64,000 nt of DNA from CAWCDJ01 sp963796675 (lineage in GTDB: Bacteria > Acidobacteriota > Terriglobia > Bryobacterales > Bryobacteraceae). The DNA is taken from the NCBI GenBank assembly GCA_963796675.1, contig CAWCMS010000005.1:62001-126000 (forward strand), written 5' to 3'. Below the pieces are notes generated by a model that searched no databases, was not told the DNA's origin, and saw only the letters and a program-made list of their open reading frames with translations. Both the position numbers and the translations under genes were made by a program. Position 1 is the first letter of the stretch. Every line of letters starts with the position of its first letter. This document shows positions 42,714 through 53,115 of this stretch, piece after piece.

Positions 42714-45040
42714 AGACCATCCTATTGGTGTTGGCTCCGTGTCTCCTGTTGGCGCAGGGGACGGCGGCCGATTACACGCGCGCCCACGCGCTTCACGACA
42801 AGTATCAGGACCTCATGGTGAACGCGCCCGGTCCCGCGACGTGGATCTCCGGCACCAGCCGCTTCTGGTACCGGAAATCCGTGAAGGGCGGCGCCGAATT
42901 CATTGTCGCCGACTCCGGGACGTTGACGAAGGCCCCGGCCTTCGACCACGCGAAGCTCGCCGCCGCACTCGGTCCGAAATACAAGGCCGAAACCCTTCCC
43001 TTCCAGACCTTCGAGTTCGCCGATCACGAAACCGCCATCACCTTCCCACTCGATGGCTCCCTCTGGCGCTGCAGCCTGACCGACTATACCTGCCGCAAGA
43101 CCGGTCCGGTGCCGCAGCGCTTCGGACGTGGTGGCCGCGGACCCGACGCCGAAGACGAGCCGCCCGCCGAATTCTCGAACAACGTAAATGAAGGAATGGC
43201 GCTCGATTCCCCGCAGCAGGGTCAGGGGCGCGGTGCGGGCGTCGCCCTGCCAGCGACCGAGCGTCCCTCGCCCGACGGCCAGTGGGAAGCCATCATCCAA
43301 AACTACAACGTCTTCCTGCGCAAGAAGGGTTCGACGGATGCCTCGCCGCTCAGTTGGGACGGCTCCGAAGGTAACCACTACACCCTGCAATCGATCGCCT
43401 GGTCCCCCGACTCCCGATATCTCGCCGCCTACCGGGTCCGCCCCGGCTACAAACGCGAGGTCCACTACATCGAATCTTCGCCCACCGATCAGCTTCAGCC
43501 CAAACATTCCACGCGCGAATACGCCAAGCCCGGCGACGCGCTCGACATCGCCCAGCCCGTACTGTTCGAGATCGCCGCGAAACGCCAGACCATCATCGAC
43601 ACTGCGCTCTTTCCGAATCCCTACAGCCTCTCGCATCTGGTGTGGTGGAAGGACAGCCGCGGCTTCACCTTCGAATATAACCAGCGCGGCCACCAGCTCT
43701 ACCGCGTGATCGAAGTCGCCGGTGCGACCGGCAAAGCTCGCGCGCTGATCACCGAGGAAAGCTCCACGTTCATCGATTACCGCCCGCTCGTGCCCAACCC
43801 TCGCGATACCGGCAAAAAGATCCGCTACGATCTCGCCGATGGCCAGGAGATCCTCTGGGGCTCCGAGCGCGACGGCTGGGAGCACCTCTACCTCTACGAC
43901 GGCGCCACCGGTCAGTTGAAGAATCAGATCACGCAGGGCCCCTGGGTGGTCCGCTCGGTCGAGAAGGTCGACGAAGAACGCCGCGAGGTGTGGTTTTCCG
44001 CGAGCGGCATGGACCCGGCCAAGGATCCCTACTTCGTCGATTACTACCGCATTCACTTCGACGGCACCGGCCTCACCCGCCTGACCGATGCCGATGGCGA
44101 GCACAGCGTGCAGTTCTCGCCGGACATGAAGTATTACGTCGACACCTGGTCGCGCGTCGACCGGCCCGCGGCATCGCAACTGCGCCGCACCGAAGACCGG
44201 AAGGTTCTGATGGATCTGGAACACGGCGACGCTTCGGCCCTCCTCGCCGCAGGCTGGCGGCCGCCCGAACCATTCTCCGCTCCCGGCCGCGATGGCAAGA
44301 CATCCATCTGGGGCATCATTATCCGGCCGACTAATTTCGACCCGGCCAGGAAATATCCGGTCATCGAGTACATCTACGCTGGTCCGCAGGGCTCCTTCGT
44401 ACCTAAATCGTTCAGTGCCCTGCACCAGAGCCTCGAGCAGCTTGCGGAACTCGGCTTCATCGTCGTGCAGATCGACGGCATGGGCACTAACAATCGGTCG
44501 AAGGCGTTCCACGACGCGGCCTTCCGCAACCTCGCCGACGCGGGCTTCCCCGACCGCATCCTCTGGCACAAGGCCGTAGCCGCAAAGTATCCGTGGTACG
44601 ACATCAGCCGCGGCGTCGGCATCTTCGGGACCTCAGCCGGCGGACAGAATTCGCTCGGCGCGCTGCTATTCCATCCCGAGTTCTACAAAGTCGCGGTGTC
44701 GAATTCCGGGTGCCATGACAACCGTATGGACAAAATCTGGTGGAACGAGCAGTGGATGAGCTGGCCCGTCGGACCGCAATACGCCGCGTCGTCCAACGTC
44801 GACAACGCATACCGCCTGGAGGGCAAGCTACTGCTGGTGGTCGGCGAAATGGATACCAATGTCGACCCGGCCTCGACTTTACAAGTAGTGAACCAACTCA
44901 TCAAGCACAACAGGAAATTCGACCTGCTTTTCGTCCCCGGCGGCGGCCATGGAGCCGGCGGGGCTTACTACGAGCGTCTTCTCGAAGATTTCTTCGTCCA
45001 CAACCTGATGGGTATCGAGCCGCCCGCCTGGCAGCACTAG
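42710..45040 (+). CDS. S9 family (prolyl oligopeptidase/DPP IV-like) serine peptidase
   Basis: About 776 residues with a signal peptide (LLVLAPCLLLAQGTA). An N-terminal beta-propeller (with a Gly-rich insert near residues 130-180) is followed by an alpha/beta hydrolase domain. The catalytic triad is visible: Ser in FGTSAGG (residue about 642), Asp in GEMDTN (about 715), His in GGGHGAGG (about 747). Exported, so it trims peptides outside the cytoplasm. ATG 42710 overlaps the permease stop. Its TAG overlaps the convergent NCS2 gene (CTAG at 45037-45040). Confidence 0.88.
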   Translation: MKTILLVLAPCLLLAQGTAADYTRAHALHDKYQDLMVNAPGPATWISGTSRFWYRKSVKGGAEFIVADSGTLTKAPAFDHAKLAAALGPKYKAETLPFQTFEFADHETAITFPLDGSLWRCSLTDYTCRKTGPVPQRFGRGGRGPDAEDEPPAEFSNNVNEGMALDSPQQGQGRGAGVALPATERPSPDGQWEAIIQNYNVFLRKKGSTDASPLSWDGSEGNHYTLQSIAWSPDSRYLAAYRVRPGYKREVHYIESSPTDQLQPKHSTREYAKPGDALDIAQPVLFEIAAKRQTIIDTALFPNPYSLSHLVWWKDSRGFTFEYNQRGHQLYRVIEVAGATGKARALITEESSTFIDYRPLVPNPRDTGKKIRYDLADGQEILWGSERDGWEHLYLYDGATGQLKNQITQGPWVVRSVEKVDEERREVWFSASGMDPAKDPYFVDYYRIHFDGTGLTRLTDADGEHSVQFSPDMKYYVDTWSRVDRPAASQLRRTEDRKVLMDLEHGDASALLAAGWRPPEPFSAPGRDGKTSIWGIIIRPTNFDPARKYPVIEYIYAGPQGSFVPKSFSALHQSLEQLAELGFIVVQIDGMGTNNRSKAFHDAAFRNLADAGFPDRILWHKAVAAKYPWYDISRGVGIFGTSAGGQNSLGALLFHPEFYKVAVSNSGCHDNRMDKIWWNEQWMSWPVGPQYAASSNVDNAYRLEGKLLLVVGEMDTNVDPASTLQVVNQLIKHNRKFDLLFVPGGGHGAGGAYYERLLEDFFVHNLMGIEPPAWQH

Positions 45041-46351
45041 CCACGCGCCAGATAGACGAACCGGAAGACGAACAGCGCGGTCAGCGCATAGACGAACCAG
45101 TTCACTTCGCGGAACCGGCCGCGTGCCAACTTGAGTACGGTATACGCCGTGAAGCCGAATGCCAGGCCGTTGGCGATGCTGTAGGTCAGCGGGATCGTCA
45201 TCATGGTGAGGAACGCGGGCACCGCCACCTCCGGGTCCGACCATTTGATTTCCGCGACCACACTCACCATCAGGCTTCCCACCACGATCAGCGCCGGAGC
45301 GGTGGCCGCCGCGGGGATCGCACCCACTAGCGGCGCCAGGAAGAGAGCGCCCACGAACAGAACGCCGGTGACGATCGCGGTGACGCCGCTTCGTCCTCCG
45401 GCCGCCACGCCGGCCGCGCTCTCGATGTAGCTGACCACCGTCGACGTGCCGCTCAGCGCACCCACGATGCTCGCAATCGCATCCGAGAACAGAATCCGGT
45501 TGACCCGCGGGATGCGATGCTGCGCGTCGAACAGACCGGCCTTCTTGCCGACTGCCACCAGCGTCCCCACGTTGTCGAACAGGTCGATGAACAGGAAGAC
45601 AAAGACAATCTCGAGGAACCCCAGACGCAAGCGTAGAGGCGATGTCGAGCCGGAATGCCGTGGCCGAAAGGTCCGACAGGCGGTACGCTTGCGGCGTCCA
45701 TTTGGCGACGCCGGTGGCGAGGCCGAGCGCCGCCGTCGTCAGAATGCCGATCAGCATCGCCGCTCGCACGCGCCAGGCAAGCAGCGCCGCGATCAGCGCC
45801 AGGCCGAAGACCGCAAGCGCCGTCGATGGGTCGGTCAGCTTGCCCAGAGCGACGGTAGTCGCCGGATCGGGCACGATGATCCCCGAGTTCCGGAACCCGA
45901 TGAAAGCGATGAAGAGCCCCACGCCCGCCGCCACCGCCGAATAGAGCTCGAACGGAATCGCCGAGATGATGAGTTGCCGTATGCCGAGCGCTGTCAGCAC
46001 CAGGAACGCAACACCCGATAGAAAGACTGCGCCGAGCGCCGCCTGCCAGGGGACGCCCATGCCTTTCACTACCGTATAAGTGAAATACGCATTGAGGCCC
46101 ATCCCCGGCGCAAGGGCAATCGGGTACCGCGCGAGACCGCCCATCAGGAAGCTGCCAACGGCCGCGGAGAGGCACGTCGCGGCCGTCACCGCCGCGAGCG
46201 GCATGCCCGCTTCGTGCAGAATTGCCGGGTTGACGAACACGATGTACGCCATCGTCATGAACGTCGTGAAGCCGGCGAGAATTTCCGTGCGCCAGTTGGT
46301 GCCCAGAGCTTCGAAGTCGAAGTAGCGTTCGAGGGATGCGCGAAGGGACAT
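45037..46351 (-). CDS. NCS2-type (AzgA-like) purine/xanthine permease, frameshifted
   Basis: Two overlapping frames together make one AzgA-like permease of about 437 residues. The first (46351 down to about 45630) starts MSLRASLERYF and has GMGLNAYFTYTVV and FIGFRNSGIIV; the second, from about 45630 to 45037, continues with LGFLEIVFVFLFIDLFDNVGT and the family's late helices. The change falls at a TT pair on the minus strand (45629-45630); dropping one T gives TLRLGF in frame. Either a sequencing indel or a new pseudogene. Function: proton-coupled purine uptake (family knowledge). Confidence 0.8.
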
Positions 46352-46361
46352 GGTCGGGAAT

Positions 46362-47310
46362 TCAGCTCCTGAGGCGGAGGACAAACCAGGTCATGCCGAA
46401 GACCAACAGCGCAGCGGCGGAAACCTGCACGGGCCGCGGACCGCGCGCGAACCGCGCCACCTGCGCGAACAGCAGCGCGAGGATCGAAATCACCACGGCA
46501 TCCGCCAGCGCGGCCCCGGCGAGGACGTATCCCGCGTGGTAGCCGGAATTCAGCAGAAACAGGTGCAGGTACAATCCGTGAAACGCACCGAGGACACCCG
46601 CAACGGCCCAGCGCGCGCCCGCCTTGGGCAGCGTCAGAATTTCCACCGCCAGGTACGCCACCGTCAGCGCCGCGGCCGCCTCCACAAAGCGCGGAGCGGG
46701 CTCCCATCCGGTGTGCGGCACGATCCATACGCTGGCCGCCTGCCCAGCGATGAACATTCCCGCCAGCGCGGCCAGTTCCCGGCGGGTGCGCGGCTGCCAG
46801 TGCCAGAGCCGCCAGGAACAGGATCTGCGCCAAGCCGCCCAGGGCGCGCATCCATCCTTCACCCGCTTCGGTAACCGCAGTCTCCATAGCGGTCGGAGGC
46901 CGGAAGCGCAGCGTCGCGCGGGGAAACGAGATGTCGAAGACCCCCTGGTCGCGCTTCGTCCCCATCTGCACGCGCAACAGATGGACGTGGTTCGGCACCG
47001 TGATCGAAGCCAGCGTACATTCGACATCCAACTCTTCCGGCGGCGACGGAAACTCGTAGCCGGCCTCGCATACATAAAGATCACGCGAAGGTTCGGGATG
47101 GCATGTGCTCGAAATCATGCGGGCCTTGCCGAACTGGATGTGCTCGAGCAGCGCACGCTCGGGAGACTGCACGTGCGAGATCTCATACAACGGCATGCGC
47201 AGCTCGAAGTGGGCCCGCGTGCCTTCGATCGTGAGGTCGCCGGAGCTCATGCTGACTACGTGGCCATAGGCGCACGCCGCCAGCAGGCCCAGCCAAAGCG
47301 CCCGCATCAC
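46362..47310 (-). CDS. HupE/UreJ-like membrane protein, frameshifted
   Basis: A signal peptide and periplasmic domain (SSGDLTIEGTRAHFELRMP) are in one frame from ATG 47310 to about 46786, and the membrane half (SVWIVPHTGWEPAP, FHGLYLHLFLLN, then HAGYVLAG) in the next frame to the stop at 46362. The change lies in a short C/G run at 46784-46786; one base fewer gives a continuous reading (HRRELAAL). HupE/UreJ proteins are nickel/cobalt-type membrane proteins; the short HGLYLHLF region carries the family's conserved histidines. No hydrogenase or urease genes are nearby. Confidence 0.65.
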
Positions 47311-48374
47311 GGTTCGACCGGCTCGGGCGCCGTCAACTTGGCTTCCAACCGCGCCTTGCGGATCCGCAAGTAGAGAATCCGGATCAAGGCCAGGACCGGC
47401 ACCGAAAGGAACGCTCCGGGAATGCCCGCGATCTCCGCGCCCGAGAAGACGCCGAACAGCACCAGCAGCGGATGCACTTCCACCCCCTGCCCCATCAGGT
47501 GTGGAGACAGAATGTAGTCCTGGAATACGCGATAGATCAGCAGGAAGATCAGCACCAGAAGAACATTGGAGCCGGAAAGCAGGCTCACCGCGACGATGAT
47601 GATTCCGGAGGTCAGCGGGCCGATCATCGGGATGAACTCCAGCAGCCCGGCCAGCGCCGCAAGCAGCACCCCGTAGGGCACGCCGAGAATGGAAAACGTG
47701 ATGCTAAATGCCGTGAACGCGGCCAGGGACAGCACCACCAGCGCTCGCATGTAGTGGGCGAGCAGGAGATGGATGTCGGCCATCAGGTCATCCGCCAGGA
47801 TCCGATTCGGCCCCGCTTCCACCAGGTCCAGCATGTGCTGGCGGATGGCATGGGCGTCCTTCAGAAAGAAAAACGCCAGAATCGGAATGACCACCACGTA
47901 GATGGCGTCGCTCGCGAGCGTCACGAACTTGAGGCCGGCCGCGGTGGCTGCCTCCAGGAGGTTCGAGCCGCCGCTGGCCATCTCCTCGCGCACTCTCCGC
48001 AGTATTTCGATCTTGAGCGAATTCCAAAGCGCCGGCGCGCGCGGAGTAGGCGTCTCCCATTGCTGAATCATCACCGGCAACTTGGCCTCGAGGGCTTTCG
48101 CCTGATCGGCCACGGTGGTTCCCACCTCGAATCCGAGCAGCACCAGCGCGCCGATAAAGATGACGTAAGCGAGCGCAAGGGCTGCCGTCCGCGTTCGCTG
48201 CACGGGAAGATGACGATCGAGCAGGTTCACCAGCGGCGAAATCAGGTACGCCAGCAATACCGCCAGGACAAAGATGAACAGGGTACGCCGCGCCAGGTAG
48301 ACCAGAAACAGGCAGAGGACCACAACTGCCGCTGTCCATACCGATCGCGCCGCTTTTGGCTCAATTCCAAGCAT
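47307..48374 (-). CDS. AI-2E family transporter (UPF0118/TqsA-like)
   Basis: 355 residues with eight membrane helices and family motifs YLISPLVNLLDRHLP, VIPILAFFFLKDA, FIPMIGPLTSG and LMGQGVEVHPLLVL. Named after putative autoinducer-2 export but many members export or exchange other solutes. The ATG at 48374 is chosen over a TTG at 48386. Its stop overlaps the start of the HupE-like gene (ATGA at 47307-47310). Confidence 0.82.
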   Translation of the reverse strand: MLGIEPKAARSVWTAAVVVLCLFLVYLARRTLFIFVLAVLLAYLISPLVNLLDRHLPVQRTRTAALALAYVIFIGALVLLGFEVGTTVADQAKALEAKLPVMIQQWETPTPRAPALWNSLKIEILRRVREEMASGGSNLLEAATAAGLKFVTLASDAIYVVVIPILAFFFLKDAHAIRQHMLDLVEAGPNRILADDLMADIHLLLAHYMRALVVLSLAAFTAFSITFSILGVPYGVLLAALAGLLEFIPMIGPLTSGIIIVAVSLLSGSNVLLVLIFLLIYRVFQDYILSPHLMGQGVEVHPLLVLFGVFSGAEIAGIPGAFLSVPVLALIRILYLRIRKARLEAKLTAPEPVEP

Positions 48375-48388
48375 GCGAATGACCAATT

Positions 48389-49741
48389 CTAACCCGGAGC
48401 TTCGATGGGCTGTTCCGGCACTTTCTCCACCCGCACCCGGGCGATCCGGTTGCGGTCCATCTCCAGCACGGTGAACCGCCTGCCCTGATATTCCACCGAT
48501 TGTCCTGCGCGCGGAATTTCTCCCAGGCGGTACAGCAAGAAGCCTGCCAGAGTCTCGAAACCAGCCTCGGTCGGAATTTCGATCTCGTATTCGCTCTCGA
48601 GTTCGCGGATGCGCGTGGCTCCGTCCAGATCGACGGTGTTGGTCTGGCCCCGCCGCCGCTGCCCCTTGACGTCGTACTCGTCTTCGATGCGCCCCACCAC
48701 CTGTTCCAGCACATCTTCCACCGTGATCATTCCGGCGATCGTGCCGAATTCGTCCACCACCATCGCGATGTGCGACCCGCCCTGCCGCAGTTCTTCGAGC
48801 ATTTGCGAGAGCGGCTTGGTTTCCGGCACCACCAGAGGCGGACGCAGCAGGCGGTTGATGCGGAACGACCGGCTGGGCCGCCCCGTGCGGATGGCCTGAC
48901 GCCGCTCCTCCCAGACCGGCAGGAGATCCTTGTAATGCAGAATGCCGATGATCTTCTCGGGCGATCCTTCATAGACGGGCAGGCGCGAATGCTGCTGCCG
49001 CACCATGGTGCGCAGCACATCGTCCAGGCCGGCATCGGCGGAGATGGAGACCATATCGTTGCGCGGCACCATGATTTCGCGCACCGCGATCGATCCCAGG
49101 TCGAGCACGCGGTGGATCATGTCCTCCTGCTCTTCGGGCAGGTAGCCCAAGCCGCGGCTGGAACTGACGATCAGTTTCAGCTCCTCCGCGGAATGGCCGC
49201 CGCCGCGCCCGGTCGATTGATTGAGCGTCCGGGTCACCGCGGCCGCGGACTTCTCGATCACCACAACGAACGGCAGCGACGCGCGGTAGAAGAGCAGCAG
49301 CGCAGGCGCCACCAGCACGGCCAGCCGGTCCGCTTTGGCGATGGCCAGATCCTTCGGCACAACCTCTCCAATCACCACGTGAAAGTAGCTGATCACCAGG
49401 AACGAGAGCACCAGGCTGACCGCATGAATCACGGGATAGGTGCCCGGCGAGGCGTGGAACGCGGACATCACCAGGTTGTACACCGTCTCCTCCCCGGCCC
49501 AGCCCAGCCCGAGACTTGCCAGCGTGACGCCGACCTGCGTCACCGAAAGCAGGCGGCTCGGATTGGCCAACAGATTTAACGCCGCCTGTGCGCCCGCTTT
49601 GCCTTCGGCGGCCATCTGGCGCAGTCGCGAGTGGCGGACGGAGACGAGCGACACCTCGGCCGCCGCGAAGAACGCGTTGACTGTGATCAATAAGACAACA
49701 AGAAGAATGCGAAAGGGCGAATCAGTCACGGATCCGCCCAC
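48389..49741 (-). CDS. HlyC/CorC family protein with DUF21, CBS pair and transporter-associated domain
   Basis: 450 residues: DUF21 membrane domain (VVLLITVNAFFAAAEVSLVSVR, FHVVIGEVVPKDLAI), two CBS domains (MVPRNDMVSISADA to IIGILHYKDLL; IAMVVDEFGTIAGMITVEDVLE), and a C-terminal CorC_HlyC domain (TLAGFLLYRLGEIPRAGQ). Members export or import Mg/Co or affect metal tolerance; not a true hemolysin. Start GTG 49741 or GTG 49729; the second has a better G-rich site. Confidence 0.85.
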   Translation of the reverse strand: MGGSVTDSPFRILLVVLLITVNAFFAAAEVSLVSVRHSRLRQMAAEGKAGAQAALNLLANPSRLLSVTQVGVTLASLGLGWAGEETVYNLVMSAFHASPGTYPVIHAVSLVLSFLVISYFHVVIGEVVPKDLAIAKADRLAVLVAPALLLFYRASLPFVVVIEKSAAAVTRTLNQSTGRGGGHSAEELKLIVSSSRGLGYLPEEQEDMIHRVLDLGSIAVREIMVPRNDMVSISADAGLDDVLRTMVRQQHSRLPVYEGSPEKIIGILHYKDLLPVWEERRQAIRTGRPSRSFRINRLLRPPLVVPETKPLSQMLEELRQGGSHIAMVVDEFGTIAGMITVEDVLEQVVGRIEDEYDVKGQRRRGQTNTVDLDGATRIRELESEYEIEIPTEAGFETLAGFLLYRLGEIPRAGQSVEYQGRRFTVLEMDRNRIARVRVEKVPEQPIEAPG

Positions 49742-49816
49742 AATTCTAGCGGAGATTCATAACCAAACGGCAGTCTACACGTCTATACCAATAACCAACT
49801 AACTCCGTTACGTAGG

Positions 49817-49858
49817 TGGGCGCGCTTCCCAGTATCCCGGGAACGCGCCCGACTTTTT
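49817..49858 (+). terminator. Intrinsic terminator in a divergent gap, with no gene upstream of it
   Basis: GGGCGCG plus TTCCC (with one bulged C), 8-base loop, GGGAA plus CGCGCCC, then ACTTTTTT: a strong 12-bp stem and U-run. It is oriented plus but no plus-strand gene ends nearby: the gap 49742-49960 lies between divergent genes. It could end a short transcript or act as a leader terminator before the acylase. I saw no other signals in the gap apart from a CGGAG/CTCCG pair flanking 49750-49806. Confidence 0.6.
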
Positions 49859-49960
49859 TGTGCACGTATTCTAACGGATGCGGCCACCGAATTCCAGGGA
49901 AATCGACGTCTCCCCACAGTTCTCCGTGCGCGCATTATCATTGAGGTTTACGTTTCCCTC

Positions 49961-52179
49961 ATGACCCATCCCGTTTTCACGCGCGCCGTTCGGTACGCGA
50001 ACTACTCGATTGCGCTCCTGGCGGTAGGCGGAATCTTCGCCGGTTTCTGGCTCGCCTGGCGGCCTCTCCCCCAGCGATCGGGTACGCTCCACCTGCCGGT
50101 GGCGCAACCCGTCGCCGTATCTTTCGATAGCATCGGCGTGCCTCATATCCGCGCCGCTTCGTTCGAAGATGCGCTCTTCGTGCAGGGCTACGTGACCGCG
50201 CAGGACCGCCTGTTCCAAATGGACTTGCTGCGCCGGCTCAATGCCGGAGAACTCGCCGAGGTCTTCGGACCCCTCGCCGTCGAGGCCGACCGCGACGCGC
50301 GCCGTCTTCGCTTGCGGCGCATCGCGGAAAACGCCTACGGAACGCTTGCACCCGCCGACCGCGCCGCCTTTGCTGCGTATAGCCGCGGCGTCAACGCGTT
50401 TCTATCGACCCATCTCGACAACCTGCCTGTGGAGTTCCGCCTGGCCGGCTATCAACCGCGTCCCTGGAGCGTGATCGATTCGCTCCTGATCTGCCTCAAC
50501 ATGTTCCGCGACCTCACTACTACGTGGAAAGACGAGGCGCTCAAGCGCAGCATGCTGGCGGTGGGCAATCCGGCCAAAGTCAACTTCTTGTTCCCGGTCC
50601 GCGCCGGCGCCGAGCCGCAACCCGGATCGAACGGCTGGGCCATCGCGGGCAGCCGCACAGCGTCCGGGAAGCCTCTGCTCTCAAACGATATGCATCTGCA
50701 GATGTCGCTCCCCGGCATCTGGTACATGGCGCACCTTCAGGCGCCCGGCCTCGACGTTTCCGGCGTCGCGCTGCCCGGCACGCCCGGTATCATCGTCGGC
50801 CACAACCAGCGCATCGCCTGGGGCATCACCAATCTCGGGTTCGACGTCCAGGATCTTTATATCGAGAAAATCGACGAGCGCACCGGCCGCTACCTCTTCC
50901 GCGGCCAGCCGGAACAGGCGCGCGCGGAGCGCGAGATGATCCGAGTCAAAGGCCGGAACCCCATCGAGACCACCACCTGGATCACACGCCACGGCCCCAT
51001 CTTTTATTCCGACGGCGGCGTACCCATGGCATTGCGCTGGGTGGTGGCGGAACCGGGCATGATTCAGTACCCGGTTCTCGATATCGACCGCGCGCAGAAC
51101 TGGCAGGAGTTCACCGCCGCGCTCGCGCGCTTCCCCGGGCCAGGATCGAACTTTGTCTATGCCGACGTCGACGGCAATATTGGCTACCACGCCGCCGGCA
51201 AGCTACCGATCCGCCACGGCTACCTCGGCGACGTGCCGGTGGACGGCGCGTCGGGCGACTACGAGTGGGACGGTTACATTCCGTTCGACCAGCTTCCGTC
51301 GGCTTTCAATCCGCCTTCGGGCATCATCGCCACAGCCAACCAGAACCCGTTTCCCCGGACTACCCATACCCGGTCAACGGCAGCTTCGCCTCGCCTTTCC
51401 GCGTGCGCCAGATCCGCGACCTGATCGCCGCACGTAAGGGCTGGCACGCCGCAGACCTGCTTTCCGTGCAAAAGGACATTTACGACCCGTTGCGCCACTA
51501 CGTCGCCCGCCAGATCGTGGCCGCCTACGAGCATCGCGGAGCTCACAGTCCCACGCTCGATCCCGCCGTGGCGCTGCTGAAGCGGTGGAACGGCCAGATG
51601 GATCGCAATCTCGCCGCGCCTTTCATCGTGAGCCTCGCCTATCAGCACCTGCTGACCGCCGTGGCGGAGGCCGCCGCACCGGGCAAGGGCGCGCTCTATT
51701 CCGGACAGATGGCGCCGGCAGTCGTCGAGAGACTCCTGCGGGAGCGCCCATCCGGCTGGTTCGCCGATTACGATGAGTTGCTGCTGCGTGCGCTCGCCGA
51801 TGCAGTGGAAGAAGGCAAGAAGATGCAGGGCCGCGATCCGAGCCGCTGGCAATACGGGCGATGGCTGCGGGTGACACTGACGCATCCGGTGATCCACGAA
51901 ATTCCCTGGATCGGCCCCCGCTTCGATATCGGCCCCGTACCGATGGGCGGCTCGGGCACCACCGTGAAGCAGACCACGCGTACGCTGGCGCCTTCCATGC
52001 GGATGAACGCCGACCTCGCCGATTGGGACCGCTCGCAGCTCGACATTCTGACCGGACAATCCGGCCAGGTGCTTTCCAGCCATTACTCCGATCAGTGGCC
52101 GTACTGGTATTCCGCCACCAGCTTCCCCATGCAGTTCCGGCAGGTCAAAGCGGACACTACGCTCCAGATCGTGCCGTAG
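49961..52179 (+). CDS. Penicillin acylase family Ntn hydrolase, frameshifted
   Basis: About 739 residues across two frames: 49961 to about 51353, then on to 52179. The change lies in a CCCC run (51353-51356); adding one C gives a smooth NPFPPDYPYPVNG. Structure: N-terminal membrane anchor/signal, alpha chain, a spacer, then the beta-chain nucleophile Ser in PGSNGWAIAG (about residue 223) and TASGKPLLSNDMHL. Self-processing would free this Ser. Such enzymes cleave amides, including acyl-homoserine lactones in some species. The peroxiredoxin gene starts 5 bases after its stop. It may be a reading error. Confidence 0.8.
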
Positions 52180-52183
52180 GAAA

Positions 52184-52639
52184 ATGAAAGCCTGGCGACC
52201 CGGTATGTTCTCACAGCTCTTTTCCGACCCGCTGCCCGTCGGCACCAAGGCGCCCGACTTCACTCTACGCGACGATGCCGGCCATTCGGTTACACTCTCG
52301 GCCTTGAAAGGCCGCAGCGTCGTGCTGGTCTTCTATCCCGGAGACGACACTCCCGGCTGCACGAAACAGCTGTGCCAGTTTCGCGACGATTGGAGCGAGG
52401 CCGTGGCGCGCGGCATCGAGGTCTTCGGCGTCAACCCCGGCAGTACCGATAGCCACACCAGGTTCCGCAACAAATTCCACTTCCCGTTTCCGCTGCTGGT
52501 GGACGAGGGCCGCAAGGTGGCCACCCTCTACCATGCCAACGGCATCATCGTGAAGCGCACGGTGTACCGCATCGACGCCGAGGGCATCATCCGGTTCGCC
52601 AAACGGGGCATGCCGGCACCACACGAAGTTCTGGGCTGA
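52184..52639 (+). CDS. bcp: Peroxiredoxin (BCP/PrxQ type)
   Basis: 151 residues. Peroxidatic Cys in TPGCTKQLCQFRD with the resolving Cys five residues on, the BCP/PrxQ spacing. N-terminal APDFTLRDDAGHSVTLSAL and FYPGDDTPGC are standard. It reduces peroxides in the cytoplasm with thioredoxin. Starts 5 bases after the acylase stop with a TAGGAAA region upstream. Intact. Confidence 0.9.
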   Translation: MKAWRPGMFSQLFSDPLPVGTKAPDFTLRDDAGHSVTLSALKGRSVVLVFYPGDDTPGCTKQLCQFRDDWSEAVARGIEVFGVNPGSTDSHTRFRNKFHFPFPLLVDEGRKVATLYHANGIIVKRTVYRIDAEGIIRFAKRGMPAPHEVLG

Positions 52640-52643
52640 AATC

Positions 52644-53003
52644 ATGACACGAAATCTCCTGAGGATCCTGCCGCTCGCCGCAGCGGCGATTGCGCCGGTG
52701 CTCGCGCAGGCTCCGCCGGTCGCACCGCTTTCCGAATCCGTCAGCCGCGGCGTTCCGTCGTATCATTCCAAGGACCTGGCGACGTGAGAGCCCGTGCCTC
52801 CCGTCTCGATCAAGCCGAGCCGACCAGGATGCGCCGGTTCAACGGCTCGCGGTGATCCTAGCCCGGGCCGGCTCGATTTACCCTGCGTGACATTGGCACG
52901 CCTCATCGGAATGGCATACGGGTCATACCGGCCCACGAGTGCGCCTCGCCCGCAGGTCCGTGGGATGCAAGTGCTTCGAGGTTCCGCCGTGAGCCCAGCG
53001 TAG
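52644..53003 (+). pseudogene. TIGR03435-type soil-associated protein, remnant
   Basis: One frame from ATG 52644 to a TAG at 53001-53003, broken by an in-frame TGA at 52785-52787. The first part is a signal peptide (LLRILPLAAAAIAPVLAQ). After the stop the frame continues with PVSIKPSRPG, then CVTLARLIGMAYGSYRP, the two early motifs of TIGR03435 proteins (common only in Acidobacteria). The remaining two thirds of the family are missing. Decayed gene, or the left end of a lost larger one. Confidence 0.65.
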
Positions 53004-53115
53004 TGTTCCGTGGATTGGACGCCAGCATGGCCCAGGGCATATTCCCGCGCCAAACGGACGGCAGAGCTTGGCCAAAGCTTCCCCAACTCATGCGGCTTCG
53101 GAGCAATCGTCTAAA

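Noticed and set aside
42722..44569. A 615-codon open frame antisense to the S9 peptidase.
   Set aside because: The peptidase has a complete catalytic triad in the other strand; the antisense frame has no motifs.
49742..49816. A tRNA-like reading of the short gap before the orphan terminator.
   Set aside because: No T-loop (GTTCGA-type) or acceptor end; only a 5-bp CGGAG/CTCCG pairing.
52763..53086. 107-codon minus-strand frame over the TIGR03435 remnant.
   Set aside because: Shadow of the plus-strand remnant, with no recognisable motifs.
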